64,000 bases of DNA from Oceanospirillum linum (GTDB lineage: Bacteria; Pseudomonadota; Gammaproteobacteria; Pseudomonadales; Halomonadaceae): NCBI RefSeq assembly GCF_900182785.1, contig NZ_FXTS01000011.1:55993-119992 (forward strand), read 5' to 3'. Shown one piece after another: positions 51,324 to 59,340 of the stretch; the stretch's first letter is position 1; each line of letters opens with the position of its first letter. The notes under the pieces are model-generated. The model worked only from the letters and a program-made list of their open reading frames with translations. It had not been told where the DNA came from and did not search any database. The position numbers were made by a program, and so were the translations under genes.

Positions 51324-52136
51324 TTAGGGTGAACAGGGATCAGTAAGTTGAAGAACCTGCTCCACATTGTCGCTCGTCACTCTATGGATAAGACTCTCTG
51401 GCTCATCACGGCATTCAGCCAGGAACCGTGCGATCAAGGCAACCTGATCAGGGGTGTTACGCTGCCCCTTCAGACCATCCGGGGCCATATCCGGGGCATC
51501 CGTCTCCAGAACCAGACTTTCAAGAGGTAGCAGGGCAAACAGCTCACGTTTCTTCTTCGCTGTTGGCCAGGTTATCGCTCCACCGACACCAATCTTAAAA
51601 CCTTGCTTAATGTACTGCTCCGCCTGAGACAAGCTACCGGAATAAGCATGCACAACACCGTTAACATCCGGGTATTGCCTGAGGAGCTTCAGCGTCTGAT
51701 CATGGGCTTTCACCACATGCAGAATAACCGGCAACTTATGCTTTTGTGCCAGCATAAGCTGCCCCTCAAACAGTTCCAGCTGCTGCTCTTTGCTGTCCTG
51801 TAGCACAGATTCTTCATCATACTTTTTCTTGGAAAAATCCAGCCCTATCTCACCAACGCCAGCAATCCGCCCGGAGTATTGCGCCAGTAAGCTATCCAAT
51901 ATATTCAGATCGTTTTTACTGTGCTCCGCTATAAAAAAGGGATGTAGTCCAAGCGCAGGGTATAACCGAACACCGCAAAATTCGCCGCTGAGCTGTAACG
52001 TACGCTGCCAGTATTGCCTCGCAACAGATGGCACTACAATACGCCGTACACCCGCAGAAAATGCCTGATGTAGCTGGATCGCCCGGTCGTGATGGAACAC
52101 ATTAAAATCGAGATGGCAGTGGCTGTCAGTCAGCAT
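51324..52136 (-). CDS. TatD-family metal-dependent DNase (YjjV-like)
   Basis: A 270-residue TIM-barrel nuclease. Metal ligands: H6-C7-H8 near the start ('TDSHCHLDF'), Glu in GEIGLDFS, His in ILHVVKAH, His in GVVHAYSG and Asp in LETDAPDM. The last motif continues as 'GQRNTPDQV', the usual 'RNxP' element. In E. coli a related gene, yjjV, lies near prfC, and here it also lies next to prfC, 210 bp downstream of it, so YjjV is more likely than TatD itself. Confidence 0.92.
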   Translation of the reverse strand: MLTDSHCHLDFNVFHHDRAIQLHQAFSAGVRRIVVPSVARQYWQRTLQLSGEFCGVRLYPALGLHPFFIAEHSKNDLNILDSLLAQYSGRIAGVGEIGLDFSKKKYDEESVLQDSKEQQLELFEGQLMLAQKHKLPVILHVVKAHDQTLKLLRQYPDVNGVVHAYSGSLSQAEQYIKQGFKIGVGGAITWPTAKKKRELFALLPLESLVLETDAPDMAPDGLKGQRNTPDQVALIARFLAECRDEPESLIHRVTSDNVEQVLQLTDPCSP

Positions 52137-52291
52137 AAAGAACCCCAGATTTAATCATTATTATCGTCATAGATGAATACCATTATGCCGCTATTATGGC
52201 TGTTTGACGGTATCTTTTCTGTGCCACAAAAGACTATACGATCAAGCCATCTATTCACAGTCAAAGACTCTCCGGGCCAGACACCAGATAT

Positions 52292-52326
52292 AAAAAAACC
52301 ACCTGGCTTTAAAAGCGAGGTGGTTT
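52292..52326 (-). terminator. Terminator of prfC
   Basis: On the minus strand AAACCACCT pairs with AGGTGGTTT, then seven Ts. The loop itself contains GCTTT/AAAGC. It is 20 bp beyond the prfC stop. Confidence 0.9.
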
Positions 52327-52346
52327 CTGAAACCATAGGATGGGAA

Positions 52347-53933
52347 TCAGTGTTCCCGGGTTGCACGGAACACAACGTCCGGGAAGCGCTCTTGCGCCAA
52401 CGACAGGTTGACACGACTCGGTGCCAGATAGGTTAGCAGCTCAGCACCATCGTACCCAAGGTTATCACTGTTCTTACGACGAAACTCATCCAGCATCTTC
52501 TGATCGTCACACTCAACCCAGCGAGCCGTCTGAACATTCACCGGCTCGTACATACAGTCTACTTTGTATTCATCCTTAAGACGGAAAACAACCACATCAA
52601 ACTGTAGCTGTCCCACGGCACCCAGAATCAGATCATTATTGTTCATCGGCATAAACAACTGCACGACGCCCTCTTCTGAGAGCTGTTTAAGCCCTTTCTG
52701 CAGTTGCTTGGTTTTCAGTGGATCGACAGCCCGAACTCTACGGAACATCTCCGGGGCAAAGTGCGGAATACCGGTAAACTTCAGAGCCTCTCCTTCAGTG
52801 AAGGTATCTCCGATCTGAATAGTACCGTGGTTATGTAAACCAATAATATCACCGGACCAGGCCTCCTCCACGTTCTCACGATCACCGGCCAGAAACGTCA
52901 CCGCATCAGCAATTTTGACATCCTTGCCACTACGCACATGCTTCATCTTCATACCGCGACGGTAACTGCCGGAACAGACCCGCATAAAGGCGATTCGGTC
53001 ACGGTGTTTCGGATCCATATTCGCCTGAATCTTAAAGATAAATCCAGAGAACTTCTCCTCGGTAGGAGCAACCTCTCTGGTTTCAGTCTGCCGGGGAATC
53101 GGTGACGGAGCCCACTCCACAAAATTATTCAGCATCTCACGGACACCAAAATTAGCCAGCGCAGTACCAAAAAACACAGGGGTTAACTTACCCGCCAGAA
53201 ATGCTTCAGAGTCAAACTTATGGGTAGCATCCCGTACCAGCTCCATCTCTTCGACAAAGTCATCATATTCATCACCAATCAACGCCCGGGCTTCATCGGT
53301 ATCCAGCCCCTCAATACGAAGATCTTCCGGCAATGTATGGCCTTTGCCGGGTGTAAAAATATGTACGGTATCCGTATAGAGGTTATAAACCCCCTTAAAC
53401 TCTTTACCCATGCCAATCGGCCAGTTGATGGGGGCAGCCTGAATTTTAAGGACCGCCTCAATCTCGTCCAGCAACTCGACCGGATCGCGAATATCCCGGT
53501 CCATCTTGTTCACAAACGAGAAAATCGGCGTATCACGCAGACGACAAACATCCATCAGTTTAATGGTGCGATCCTCAACACCTTTAGCGCCATCGACCAC
53601 CATCAACGCAGAATCTACGGCGGTCAAAGTACGGTAAGTGTCTTCTGAGAAATCTTCATGCCCCGGTGTATCCAGCAGATTAACCATCCGGTCATTGTAG
53701 GGGAACTGCATCACAGATGACGTGATCGAAATACCACGTTCCTGCTCCATGCTCATCCAGTCAGACGTCGCATGGCGATCACTTTTCTTACCTTTTACTG
53801 TACCCGCTGTCTGGATCAGGTTACCCAGCAGCAGGAGTTTTTCGGTGATGGTCGTTTTACCCGCATCAGGGTGAGAGATAATAGCAAAGGTGCGGCGCTT
53901 ACTGGTTTCATTAAGAACGGTTGGATTCGACAT
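52347..53933 (-). CDS. prfC: Peptide chain release factor 3
   Basis: GTPase that recycles RF1 and RF2 off the ribosome. The 528 residues match E. coli RF3 throughout: G1 'SHPDAGKTTITEK' (20-32), G2 'EQERGISITSSVMQFP', G3 'LLDTPGHEDFSEDTYR', G4 'FVNKMDRDIRDP' and the C-terminal 'RFPDVVFRATREH'. I use ATG 53933 rather than a GTG 36 bp upstream. No strong Shine-Dalgarno. Its tatD-like neighbour follows. Confidence 0.97.
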   Translation of the reverse strand: MSNPTVLNETSKRRTFAIISHPDAGKTTITEKLLLLGNLIQTAGTVKGKKSDRHATSDWMSMEQERGISITSSVMQFPYNDRMVNLLDTPGHEDFSEDTYRTLTAVDSALMVVDGAKGVEDRTIKLMDVCRLRDTPIFSFVNKMDRDIRDPVELLDEIEAVLKIQAAPINWPIGMGKEFKGVYNLYTDTVHIFTPGKGHTLPEDLRIEGLDTDEARALIGDEYDDFVEEMELVRDATHKFDSEAFLAGKLTPVFFGTALANFGVREMLNNFVEWAPSPIPRQTETREVAPTEEKFSGFIFKIQANMDPKHRDRIAFMRVCSGSYRRGMKMKHVRSGKDVKIADAVTFLAGDRENVEEAWSGDIIGLHNHGTIQIGDTFTEGEALKFTGIPHFAPEMFRRVRAVDPLKTKQLQKGLKQLSEEGVVQLFMPMNNNDLILGAVGQLQFDVVVFRLKDEYKVDCMYEPVNVQTARWVECDDQKMLDEFRRKNSDNLGYDGAELLTYLAPSRVNLSLAQERFPDVVFRATREH

Positions 53934-54444
53934 TAAGCAATCTTTTAATTTGTACACGGATTTGCTCACGCCTTCGGAAGTACTTTTTCAGCGCTTAACG
54001 GGGCAAATCCGTCGTGTTAATCGTAATTTGCGGCTATTTTCGCTGATCTCGACTTCATAAACAATCAATGATTATTTAATTGTGTTTTGGCTGAATTTAC
54101 CGGGCACCTCAAGGACTCCTGACCACAGGAGATCAGATGCATTCACAGCTCGTTTCCAAGCAGTCAGGTGTGATGCCAGATTGGTTTGATTGATCACAAT
54201 CAGAGGCTATTTCACTGGTCTCAGTGCTATACACAATTAAGGGTTTACTGACGATTCAGGAGGCGCTTCAGATGAGAAAAGGCAAGAGACTTTTGTGATA
54301 TCCCGGTTCCAATCACATGCGGAAGGCAAGCCAGGGCACAGGCCCTATAAGGGTCTATACTGGTGCGAAAAGTGGGGGGCATAGCAAGACAGGATGCCTA
54401 CTTTAAGGCTTTCAACTCCCTTTGAAAGCCTTTCCTTATGATGA
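53934..54444. other. 511-bp gap between prfC and the DapA-family gene
   Basis: No gene is supported. A very short open frame (MRKGKRLL, 54272-54298) has a good Shine-Dalgarno (CAGGAGG) but is too short to call. The stretch 54300-54400 is rich in G and C with small local inverted repeats (GGGC/GCCC). I recognise nothing; it could be an untranslated RNA or a decayed element. A palindrome AAGGCTTTCAA / TTGAAAGCCTT (54405-54432) lies next to the dapA-like stop and may end that gene. Confidence 0.4.
54405..54432 (-). terminator. Hairpin beyond the DapA-family gene
   Basis: Arms AAGGCTTTCAA and TTGAAAGCCTT around a 6-nt centre, 12 bp after the minus-strand stop. Only a weak T-tract (TT-AAAG) follows, so efficiency is uncertain. 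Confidence 0.6.
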
Positions 54445-55323
54445 TCAAACAAACTCTGTTAACAAACCTTGCAAACGTTTTCTTTCCGCTCTCCCCAGAG
54501 GTTGCAAAGGTTTTCTTGGATCACCGATACCATTACCCTGAAGCTCCAGGCCCGATTTAACCGCAGCGGCTAAGCCTGAAGTCACAATAAATTCAAGAAA
54601 CTCATACTGCTGATAAAAAAGTGCTTTTGCCTGCTCGCTCTTACCTTCCTTAACAGCCTCAAACAGCTGTTTCGGCCGATCTCCGATTAAGCAAGGGGCA
54701 GCCGTACACCAGCCGCTGGCACCGGCATTAAGCGCTTCCAATGCCATATGATTGCAACCATTGAAAAAAGGCACCTTCCCGTTCGATAGTTTGTAAATTT
54801 TATGCATACGCTGAATATCACCCGAGCTTTCCTTAATCATGGATGCGTTCTGAATACCATCAACCATTTTCAACATAAATTCTGGCGACATATCAACGCC
54901 GCAGGTTGCAGGGTTGTTGTAAATCATGATGGGTAAAGGCGTAGCATTCGACACAGCTTCATAGTGAGAGTAAATCTCTTGCTCACTCAACTTGTAGTAT
55001 GAAAAGGGGGAGAGCATGATCATGCTCGCACCAATCTCATATGCATACCTGGTATAGTTAATCGCTTGTGCAGTGGTAAGTTCAGCCACACCGATGACCA
55101 CAGGTACTTTTCCGTTAACATACTTCACCGTATATTCGGCGACTTGCTTCCATTCGGATTCACTTAAATAGGCAGCTTCACCTGCACTACCCAAAGCCGC
55201 AATAGCGCCGACCTTTGCCTCAAGTAATATATCAATGACCTGGCCAAGTTTGCCTAAATCAACGCTCTTATTGTCATGGCTGAACGGTGTAACCGGGTAA
55301 CCGATAATTCCTGATAATTTCAT
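54445..55323 (-). CDS. DapA/NanA-family pyruvate-dependent lyase or aldolase
   Basis: A 292-residue TIM-barrel enzyme that forms a Schiff base with a keto acid. Lys164 (SMIKESSGD) is the Schiff-base lysine and Tyr135 (IYNNP) the proton shuttle. The loop GSAGE (45-49) replaces the GTTGE of true DapA, and no lysine-pathway genes lie near. It is followed upstream by a class II aldolase and, divergently, a MocR regulator, so a catabolic aldolase or hydratase is likelier than a dihydrodipicolinate synthase. Its substrate is not identified. Ten bp separate it from the aldolase gene. Confidence 0.88.
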   Translation of the reverse strand: MKLSGIIGYPVTPFSHDNKSVDLGKLGQVIDILLEAKVGAIAALGSAGEAAYLSESEWKQVAEYTVKYVNGKVPVVIGVAELTTAQAINYTRYAYEIGASMIMLSPFSYYKLSEQEIYSHYEAVSNATPLPIMIYNNPATCGVDMSPEFMLKMVDGIQNASMIKESSGDIQRMHKIYKLSNGKVPFFNGCNHMALEALNAGASGWCTAAPCLIGDRPKQLFEAVKEGKSEQAKALFYQQYEFLEFIVTSGLAAAVKSGLELQGNGIGDPRKPLQPLGRAERKRLQGLLTEFV

Positions 55324-55333
55324 AAATTTTTCC

Positions 55334-56110
55334 TCATATACAATCAGGGTGGTTTTTCAGAGCTTGTCTCGCGTAGTACGCAAAATTGACCTTGTTTCGC
55401 TTGTCCGTAGAGGTCCAGTCATGCGCTTCTTGTGCCAGCTCTGCCGGTAACGGCTTAATCTCTCCCGCAGACATCGCCAAAAGTTGTAACTTTGCAGCTC
55501 GCTCAATCAGAATGGCGAGATTGCAGGCTTCTTCGATATTTCTGCCTGTAACGAGCTGACCATGATGGGCAAGGAAAACAGCACGGTTATCACCAAGGGC
55601 TTTCGATATTAAGACGCCCTCTTCATTACCGACGGGTACACCGGGCCAATCCGCCACAAAAGAGCAATCACCGTATAGCCCACTTGTGTCCATATGAGAA
55701 ATAATCAAAGGCACTTCCAGCATGGACAGCGCAGCGATATAGGTTGGGTGCGTATGAATAATACAATTAACGTCCGGGTGTTCTTTATAAATCCAGGTGT
55801 GAAAACGATTTGCCGGATTCGGCATCCCCTCGCCGTTTGTCGGTTTGAGATCCTGATCTACAGCGATTAAGTTTTCCGCTGTAATTTCATCAAACCCCAA
55901 ACCAAAACGTTGCGTTAAGAACGTATTATTTTGCTCAGAACGACAGGTAATCTGACCGGCTAAGCCTGAATCGTGGCCCTTATCAAATAGAATACGGCAG
56001 GTCAGTGCCAGCTTTTCTCTATCCGATAGCCCCATGTCTTTAATAAGCTTCTGCATATCGCTCTCTGCGCTTTGCATCAGCTCCCGTTTCGTTTTGTTGG
56101 CTGTCTTCAT
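55334..56110 (-). CDS. Class II aldolase/adducin-family protein
   Basis: A 258-residue zinc-dependent aldolase or related enzyme. GAGGAG precedes the ATG at 56110. Zinc ligands are suggested by H-x-H in 'IIHTHPTYIAALS' (near residue 118) and His in 'FLAHHGQLVTGRN'. Some members are fuculose/ribulose phosphate aldolases; others are decarboxylases or ring hydroxylases. First gene of a pair with the DapA-family lyase and directly divergent from a MocR regulator, so both are probably controlled by it. Confidence 0.88.
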   Translation of the reverse strand: MKTANKTKRELMQSAESDMQKLIKDMGLSDREKLALTCRILFDKGHDSGLAGQITCRSEQNNTFLTQRFGLGFDEITAENLIAVDQDLKPTNGEGMPNPANRFHTWIYKEHPDVNCIIHTHPTYIAALSMLEVPLIISHMDTSGLYGDCSFVADWPGVPVGNEEGVLISKALGDNRAVFLAHHGQLVTGRNIEEACNLAILIERAAKLQLLAMSAGEIKPLPAELAQEAHDWTSTDKRNKVNFAYYARQALKNHPDCI

Positions 56111-56159
56111 GTAGTGTCTCCTCAAAGCAGTTTTGACAATGCAGACACGATATAGCTAA

Positions 56160-56183
56160 ACTGGACCCAAATTAAGATCCAGT
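56160..56183. promoter_or_regulatory. Inverted repeat between the aldolase and MocR genes
   Basis: ACTGGA-N12-TCCAGT in the 86-bp gap between divergent starts. CTGGAC/TCCAG half-sites resemble those I recall for some MocR-type regulators (TauR CTGGAC-type). Probable operator for both directions. Confidence 0.5.
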
Positions 56184-56196
56184 ATTTATATTTTTA

Positions 56197-57675
56197 ATGG
56201 CCCAAATAGAGACGACGATGCTAAGACCTTGGGAAACACAGTTCTGGCTGGAAGACAGTCCGGGTAAGACTCTGCATTCAAAACTACTGAATAAATTGAC
56301 GACCGATATCAAAGACGGGCGATTAACACCCGGTAGTATGCTGCCTGGGTCACGCTCTCTGGCTGAGCAGCTCGGCGTTAACCGGAAAACAGTCCAGCAG
56401 GTATATGAAGAACTGGAGGTCCAGGGGTGGCTAGTGACTCGCCCCAGATCAGGAACCTATGTTTCAGAGATACTTCCCGAGCAAGGTCTTACAAGTTCAG
56501 ACCAGGACTTGGTCAATAGCACGCACAAAGCAAAATCACCCTCTGAGCTGGTTGAACTGCTGTACCAGGATGCCGTTTGCTCTTATAACAGTGCAGCTAC
56601 CCCCAATGACGGAACCCCCGATTCCCGCCTGATACCCTATGAGTTACTCGCCAGAACCTACCGAAGAGTGTGTATAAACCTGAGCCGTCACTCAAAACTC
56701 GGATATGGTGACCCAAGGGGCACTATCGAATTGCGTCAGTCGGTCAGGAAAATGTTATCCGGCGATCGGTTTATGAACTGTACCGCTGAGCAAGTCTGTA
56801 TTGTCAGAGGCAGTCAAATGGGTATTTATCTCGCTTCCAGAGTGCTTGACCCAGGCAAAGGCGCAATCGTGATGGAGGAGCTTTGCTATTTGCCGGCCAG
56901 GGCTGCATTTGAGTCGAACGGTTTCAAAGTCATAAGCTGCAGGCTGGACCAGCACGGCTTAGACATCGAGCATCTGCGCGAAATATTAACCGAGCATACG
57001 GTTGCTGCCATTTACGTTACACCACATCATCAATACCCAACCACTGTCTGCTTACCAATGGATAGAAGGCTGGCTCTGCTAGAGCTCTCTAAAACATTTA
57101 AATTTGCGGTACTGGAGGATGACTACGATCACGAATTTCATTATGAGACCAACCCTATTCCTCCACTTGCCAGCCTCCCTAACTCAGAAAACGTCGTACA
57201 TATCGGCTCTATGTCGAAAGTTTTTGCACCAGGGCTAAGGCTTGGTTACATCGCAGCAGATTCTCAATTTATCGAAAGAGCAGCACAGGAGATCATACTG
57301 ATCGACAGGCAAGGTAATACCTTGTCAGAGGTCGTTCTTTCAGAGCTTATGGAGTCAGGGGAGGTTCAACGTCATATTAGAAAAATACGCAAGCAATATG
57401 AAGCCAGACGGAACTTTGCGGCAGAAGAATTTAAGCGCATTTTTGGCGATAAGATTTCTTTTACATTGCCCACTGGTGGAATGGCTATATGGATCGATAT
57501 TTCAAATCTCGTTAACGGGAAATCATTAGATAGCCTACCAGGCAAAGACTCGACGTTAAACACTTTGTACACCGACGACCAGATTTCACCGACACACCTT
57601 CGTTTTGGCTTTGGTGCATTAAGTGAGACTGAAATAACACAATCAGTACAGCAGTTGTCGGAAGCATTTAACTGA
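56197..57675 (+). CDS. MocR/PdxR-type regulator (GntR HTH fused to an aminotransferase-like domain)
   Basis: A 492-residue fusion: winged HTH (about 25-92: 'RLTPGSMLPGSRSLAEQLGVNRKTVQQVYEEL' and 'VTRPRSGTYV') and a fold-type I aminotransferase domain (about 130-490). PLP lysine is K341 in 'GSMSKVFAPGLRLGY', with the DDYD motif in 'FAVLEDDYDHEF'. Such proteins sense PLP-amino-acid or PLP-amine adducts and switch on neighbouring catabolic genes. It is divergent from the class II aldolase gene, so the module probably handles an amino compound. The initial ligand is unknown. Confidence 0.92.
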   Translation: MAQIETTMLRPWETQFWLEDSPGKTLHSKLLNKLTTDIKDGRLTPGSMLPGSRSLAEQLGVNRKTVQQVYEELEVQGWLVTRPRSGTYVSEILPEQGLTSSDQDLVNSTHKAKSPSELVELLYQDAVCSYNSAATPNDGTPDSRLIPYELLARTYRRVCINLSRHSKLGYGDPRGTIELRQSVRKMLSGDRFMNCTAEQVCIVRGSQMGIYLASRVLDPGKGAIVMEELCYLPARAAFESNGFKVISCRLDQHGLDIEHLREILTEHTVAAIYVTPHHQYPTTVCLPMDRRLALLELSKTFKFAVLEDDYDHEFHYETNPIPPLASLPNSENVVHIGSMSKVFAPGLRLGYIAADSQFIERAAQEIILIDRQGNTLSEVVLSELMESGEVQRHIRKIRKQYEARRNFAAEEFKRIFGDKISFTLPTGGMAIWIDISNLVNGKSLDSLPGKDSTLNTLYTDDQISPTHLRFGFGALSETEITQSVQQLSEAFN

Positions 57676-57766
57676 TCATAGCGTTTTATGAATAGGGTTG
57701 GGTTAAATTTACGTAAGAGAATCCGGGGGAAGAACAGCGCTCTATCACCCCAGATGCATGTGCTAA

Positions 57767-58840
57767 TCACTCACAAAAAGTAAATGCAGGGGCTAGTTGA
57801 GGGGTATATTGCCCTTGTTTAACCATATTTCTCGCGGTTAACTGCGGATGCTCTGCAGCTTCCTGAAACGTTAAAACAGGCTCCACACAAGCATCTATCT
57901 GAGCAAAACACTGACACCAGTAATCAAAAGACTGCGACAAAAATGCATCCTGTATCGCAGTCTTAACGTCAAACTGACACTCAGCACTGAAGTCAGCACA
58001 CTTATCAGCCAGTGCGCTTAGGCCCAGAGCCTTAAGTAGCCTCTGCTGGAACTGAGGTTCCAGGCTCCCTACCGCCATATAACGACCGTCAGATGTCGCA
58101 TAATAATCGTAGAAAGTCCCACCATTAAGCCAACCTGTTTCAGCCTCTGGTTGCTCGCCTCCAGCAAGCGCAGCAGCTCCTGCCATCCCATTCAGTGAAA
58201 ATGCGGCATCTGTCATACTAATATCAAGATACTGCCCTCTTCCCTGCAGCTGCCTCTGTATCACAGCTGCGAGAATCGCCATCACAGCCTGATGGGAGCC
58301 CCCGGAAAGATCTGCAATCTGCATTCCCTGAGGCACAGGGGCCTGCCCTTTCCGCCGACTGTAGTCAGCGAGACCACTTAACGCCAGGTAATTAATATCA
58401 TGGCCAGCACGGTCACGATACGGCCCACTTTGACCGTAACCTGTGATACTGCAGTAAATGAGCTGTGCATTGATTTCCCGCAAAGCCTGATAGCCAACAC
58501 CAAGGCGATCCATAACCCCCGGACGGAACTGCTCCAGAACAATATCGTAGTCTTTAACCAGGGCCTTAACTTCGTTAACAGCCTCTGGCGTTTTCAAATC
58601 AAGATAGCAGACGGACTTCTTATCATTCAGCTGACGGTATGCCGCTGAAACGCCATCAATCCGGGGCTCCAGACCTTTGACTAAATCCGGGCGGCTGGGG
58701 GATTCAACCCGAAGCACTTCAGCACCCAGCTCAGCCATAATCATAGATGCATAGGGACCTGGTAAAAGCGTGCTGAAATCAAGTATTTTAAGTCCATTCA
58801 GCGGCTTAGAATCCGATCCCAGGGAGGTTGACTCAGACAT
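57767..58840 (-). CDS. CaiB/BaiF-family CoA transferase or acyl-CoA racemase
   Basis: A 357-residue family III CoA-transferase-fold protein. 'LKILDFSTLLPGPYASMIMAELGAEVLRVE' is the family start; 'GHDINYLALSG' (H147, D148) and the Asp in 'MQIADLSGG' (D177) match the catalytic residues of alpha-methylacyl-CoA racemase (AMACR), which suggests a racemase rather than a transferase. It is convergent to the MocR gene, 92 bp apart. Whether it belongs to the same pathway is unclear. Confidence 0.88.
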   Translation of the reverse strand: MSESTSLGSDSKPLNGLKILDFSTLLPGPYASMIMAELGAEVLRVESPSRPDLVKGLEPRIDGVSAAYRQLNDKKSVCYLDLKTPEAVNEVKALVKDYDIVLEQFRPGVMDRLGVGYQALREINAQLIYCSITGYGQSGPYRDRAGHDINYLALSGLADYSRRKGQAPVPQGMQIADLSGGSHQAVMAILAAVIQRQLQGRGQYLDISMTDAAFSLNGMAGAAALAGGEQPEAETGWLNGGTFYDYYATSDGRYMAVGSLEPQFQQRLLKALGLSALADKCADFSAECQFDVKTAIQDAFLSQSFDYWCQCFAQIDACVEPVLTFQEAAEHPQLTARNMVKQGQYTPQLAPAFTFCE

Positions 58841-58881
58841 AACACGTTATCCTTTATTATTGTTTTAGTTGTCGGTACAGA

Positions 58882-59340
58882 CTAAAAATTATTCTGAATA
58901 GGCACCACAGAGATTGAGTTCTTTGGTGATCCCTCAATCACCTTGTCAGAATAAACAAGGTAGATCAGAGTGTGGCGACGCTCATCATAGAAGCGCACAA
59001 CCTGTAGGCTTTTGAACACCAGACTCGTGCGCTTGTTAAACACTTTTTCGCCATCCTCCAGGTCAGATGGCAGGGTGATTTTTCCGACCTGACGGCAAGC
59101 GATTGAACCATCCGAAGGGTCTTCAGCCAATCCCAGACCGCCACTGATACCACCGGTTTTGGCCCTGGCAAGCCAGCAGCTAACACCCGATATATCAGGG
59201 TCATCAAAAGCTTCAATCACAATTTTATGATTGGGTCCCAACATCTTAAAAACAGTACTGACAGAGCCAATTTCTTCAGCACTAACAGATGCTGGCAACC
59301 CCAGAAATATACACAGAAAAAACCAAAAACCTTTAATCAT
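58882..59340 (-). CDS. creA: CreA-family periplasmic protein
   Basis: A 152-residue protein very like E. coli CreA, of unknown function. Signal peptide residues 1-21 (ending VSAEE). The mature part matches CreA almost position for position: 'EEIGSVSTVFKMLGPNHKIVIEAFDDPD', 'KTGGISGGLGLAEDPSD', 'KRTSLVFKSLQVVRFYDERR' and 'VIEGSPKNSISVVPI'. Two Cys (SCWLAR, IACRQ) probably pair. It overlaps the end of the GGDEF-EAL gene by 8 bp, so the two are co-transcribed. No creBCD genes are present. Confidence 0.93.
   Translation of the reverse strand: MIKGFWFFLCIFLGLPASVSAEEIGSVSTVFKMLGPNHKIVIEAFDDPDISGVSCWLARAKTGGISGGLGLAEDPSDGSIACRQVGKITLPSDLEDGEKVFNKRTSLVFKSLQVVRFYDERRHTLIYLVYSDKVIEGSPKNSISVVPIQNNF

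Noticed and set aside
54445..55323. dapA, lysine-pathway dihydrodipicolinate synthase
   Set aside because: The GTTGE loop reads GSAGE and the neighbours are catabolic and MocR-controlled, so a biosynthetic role is unlikely.
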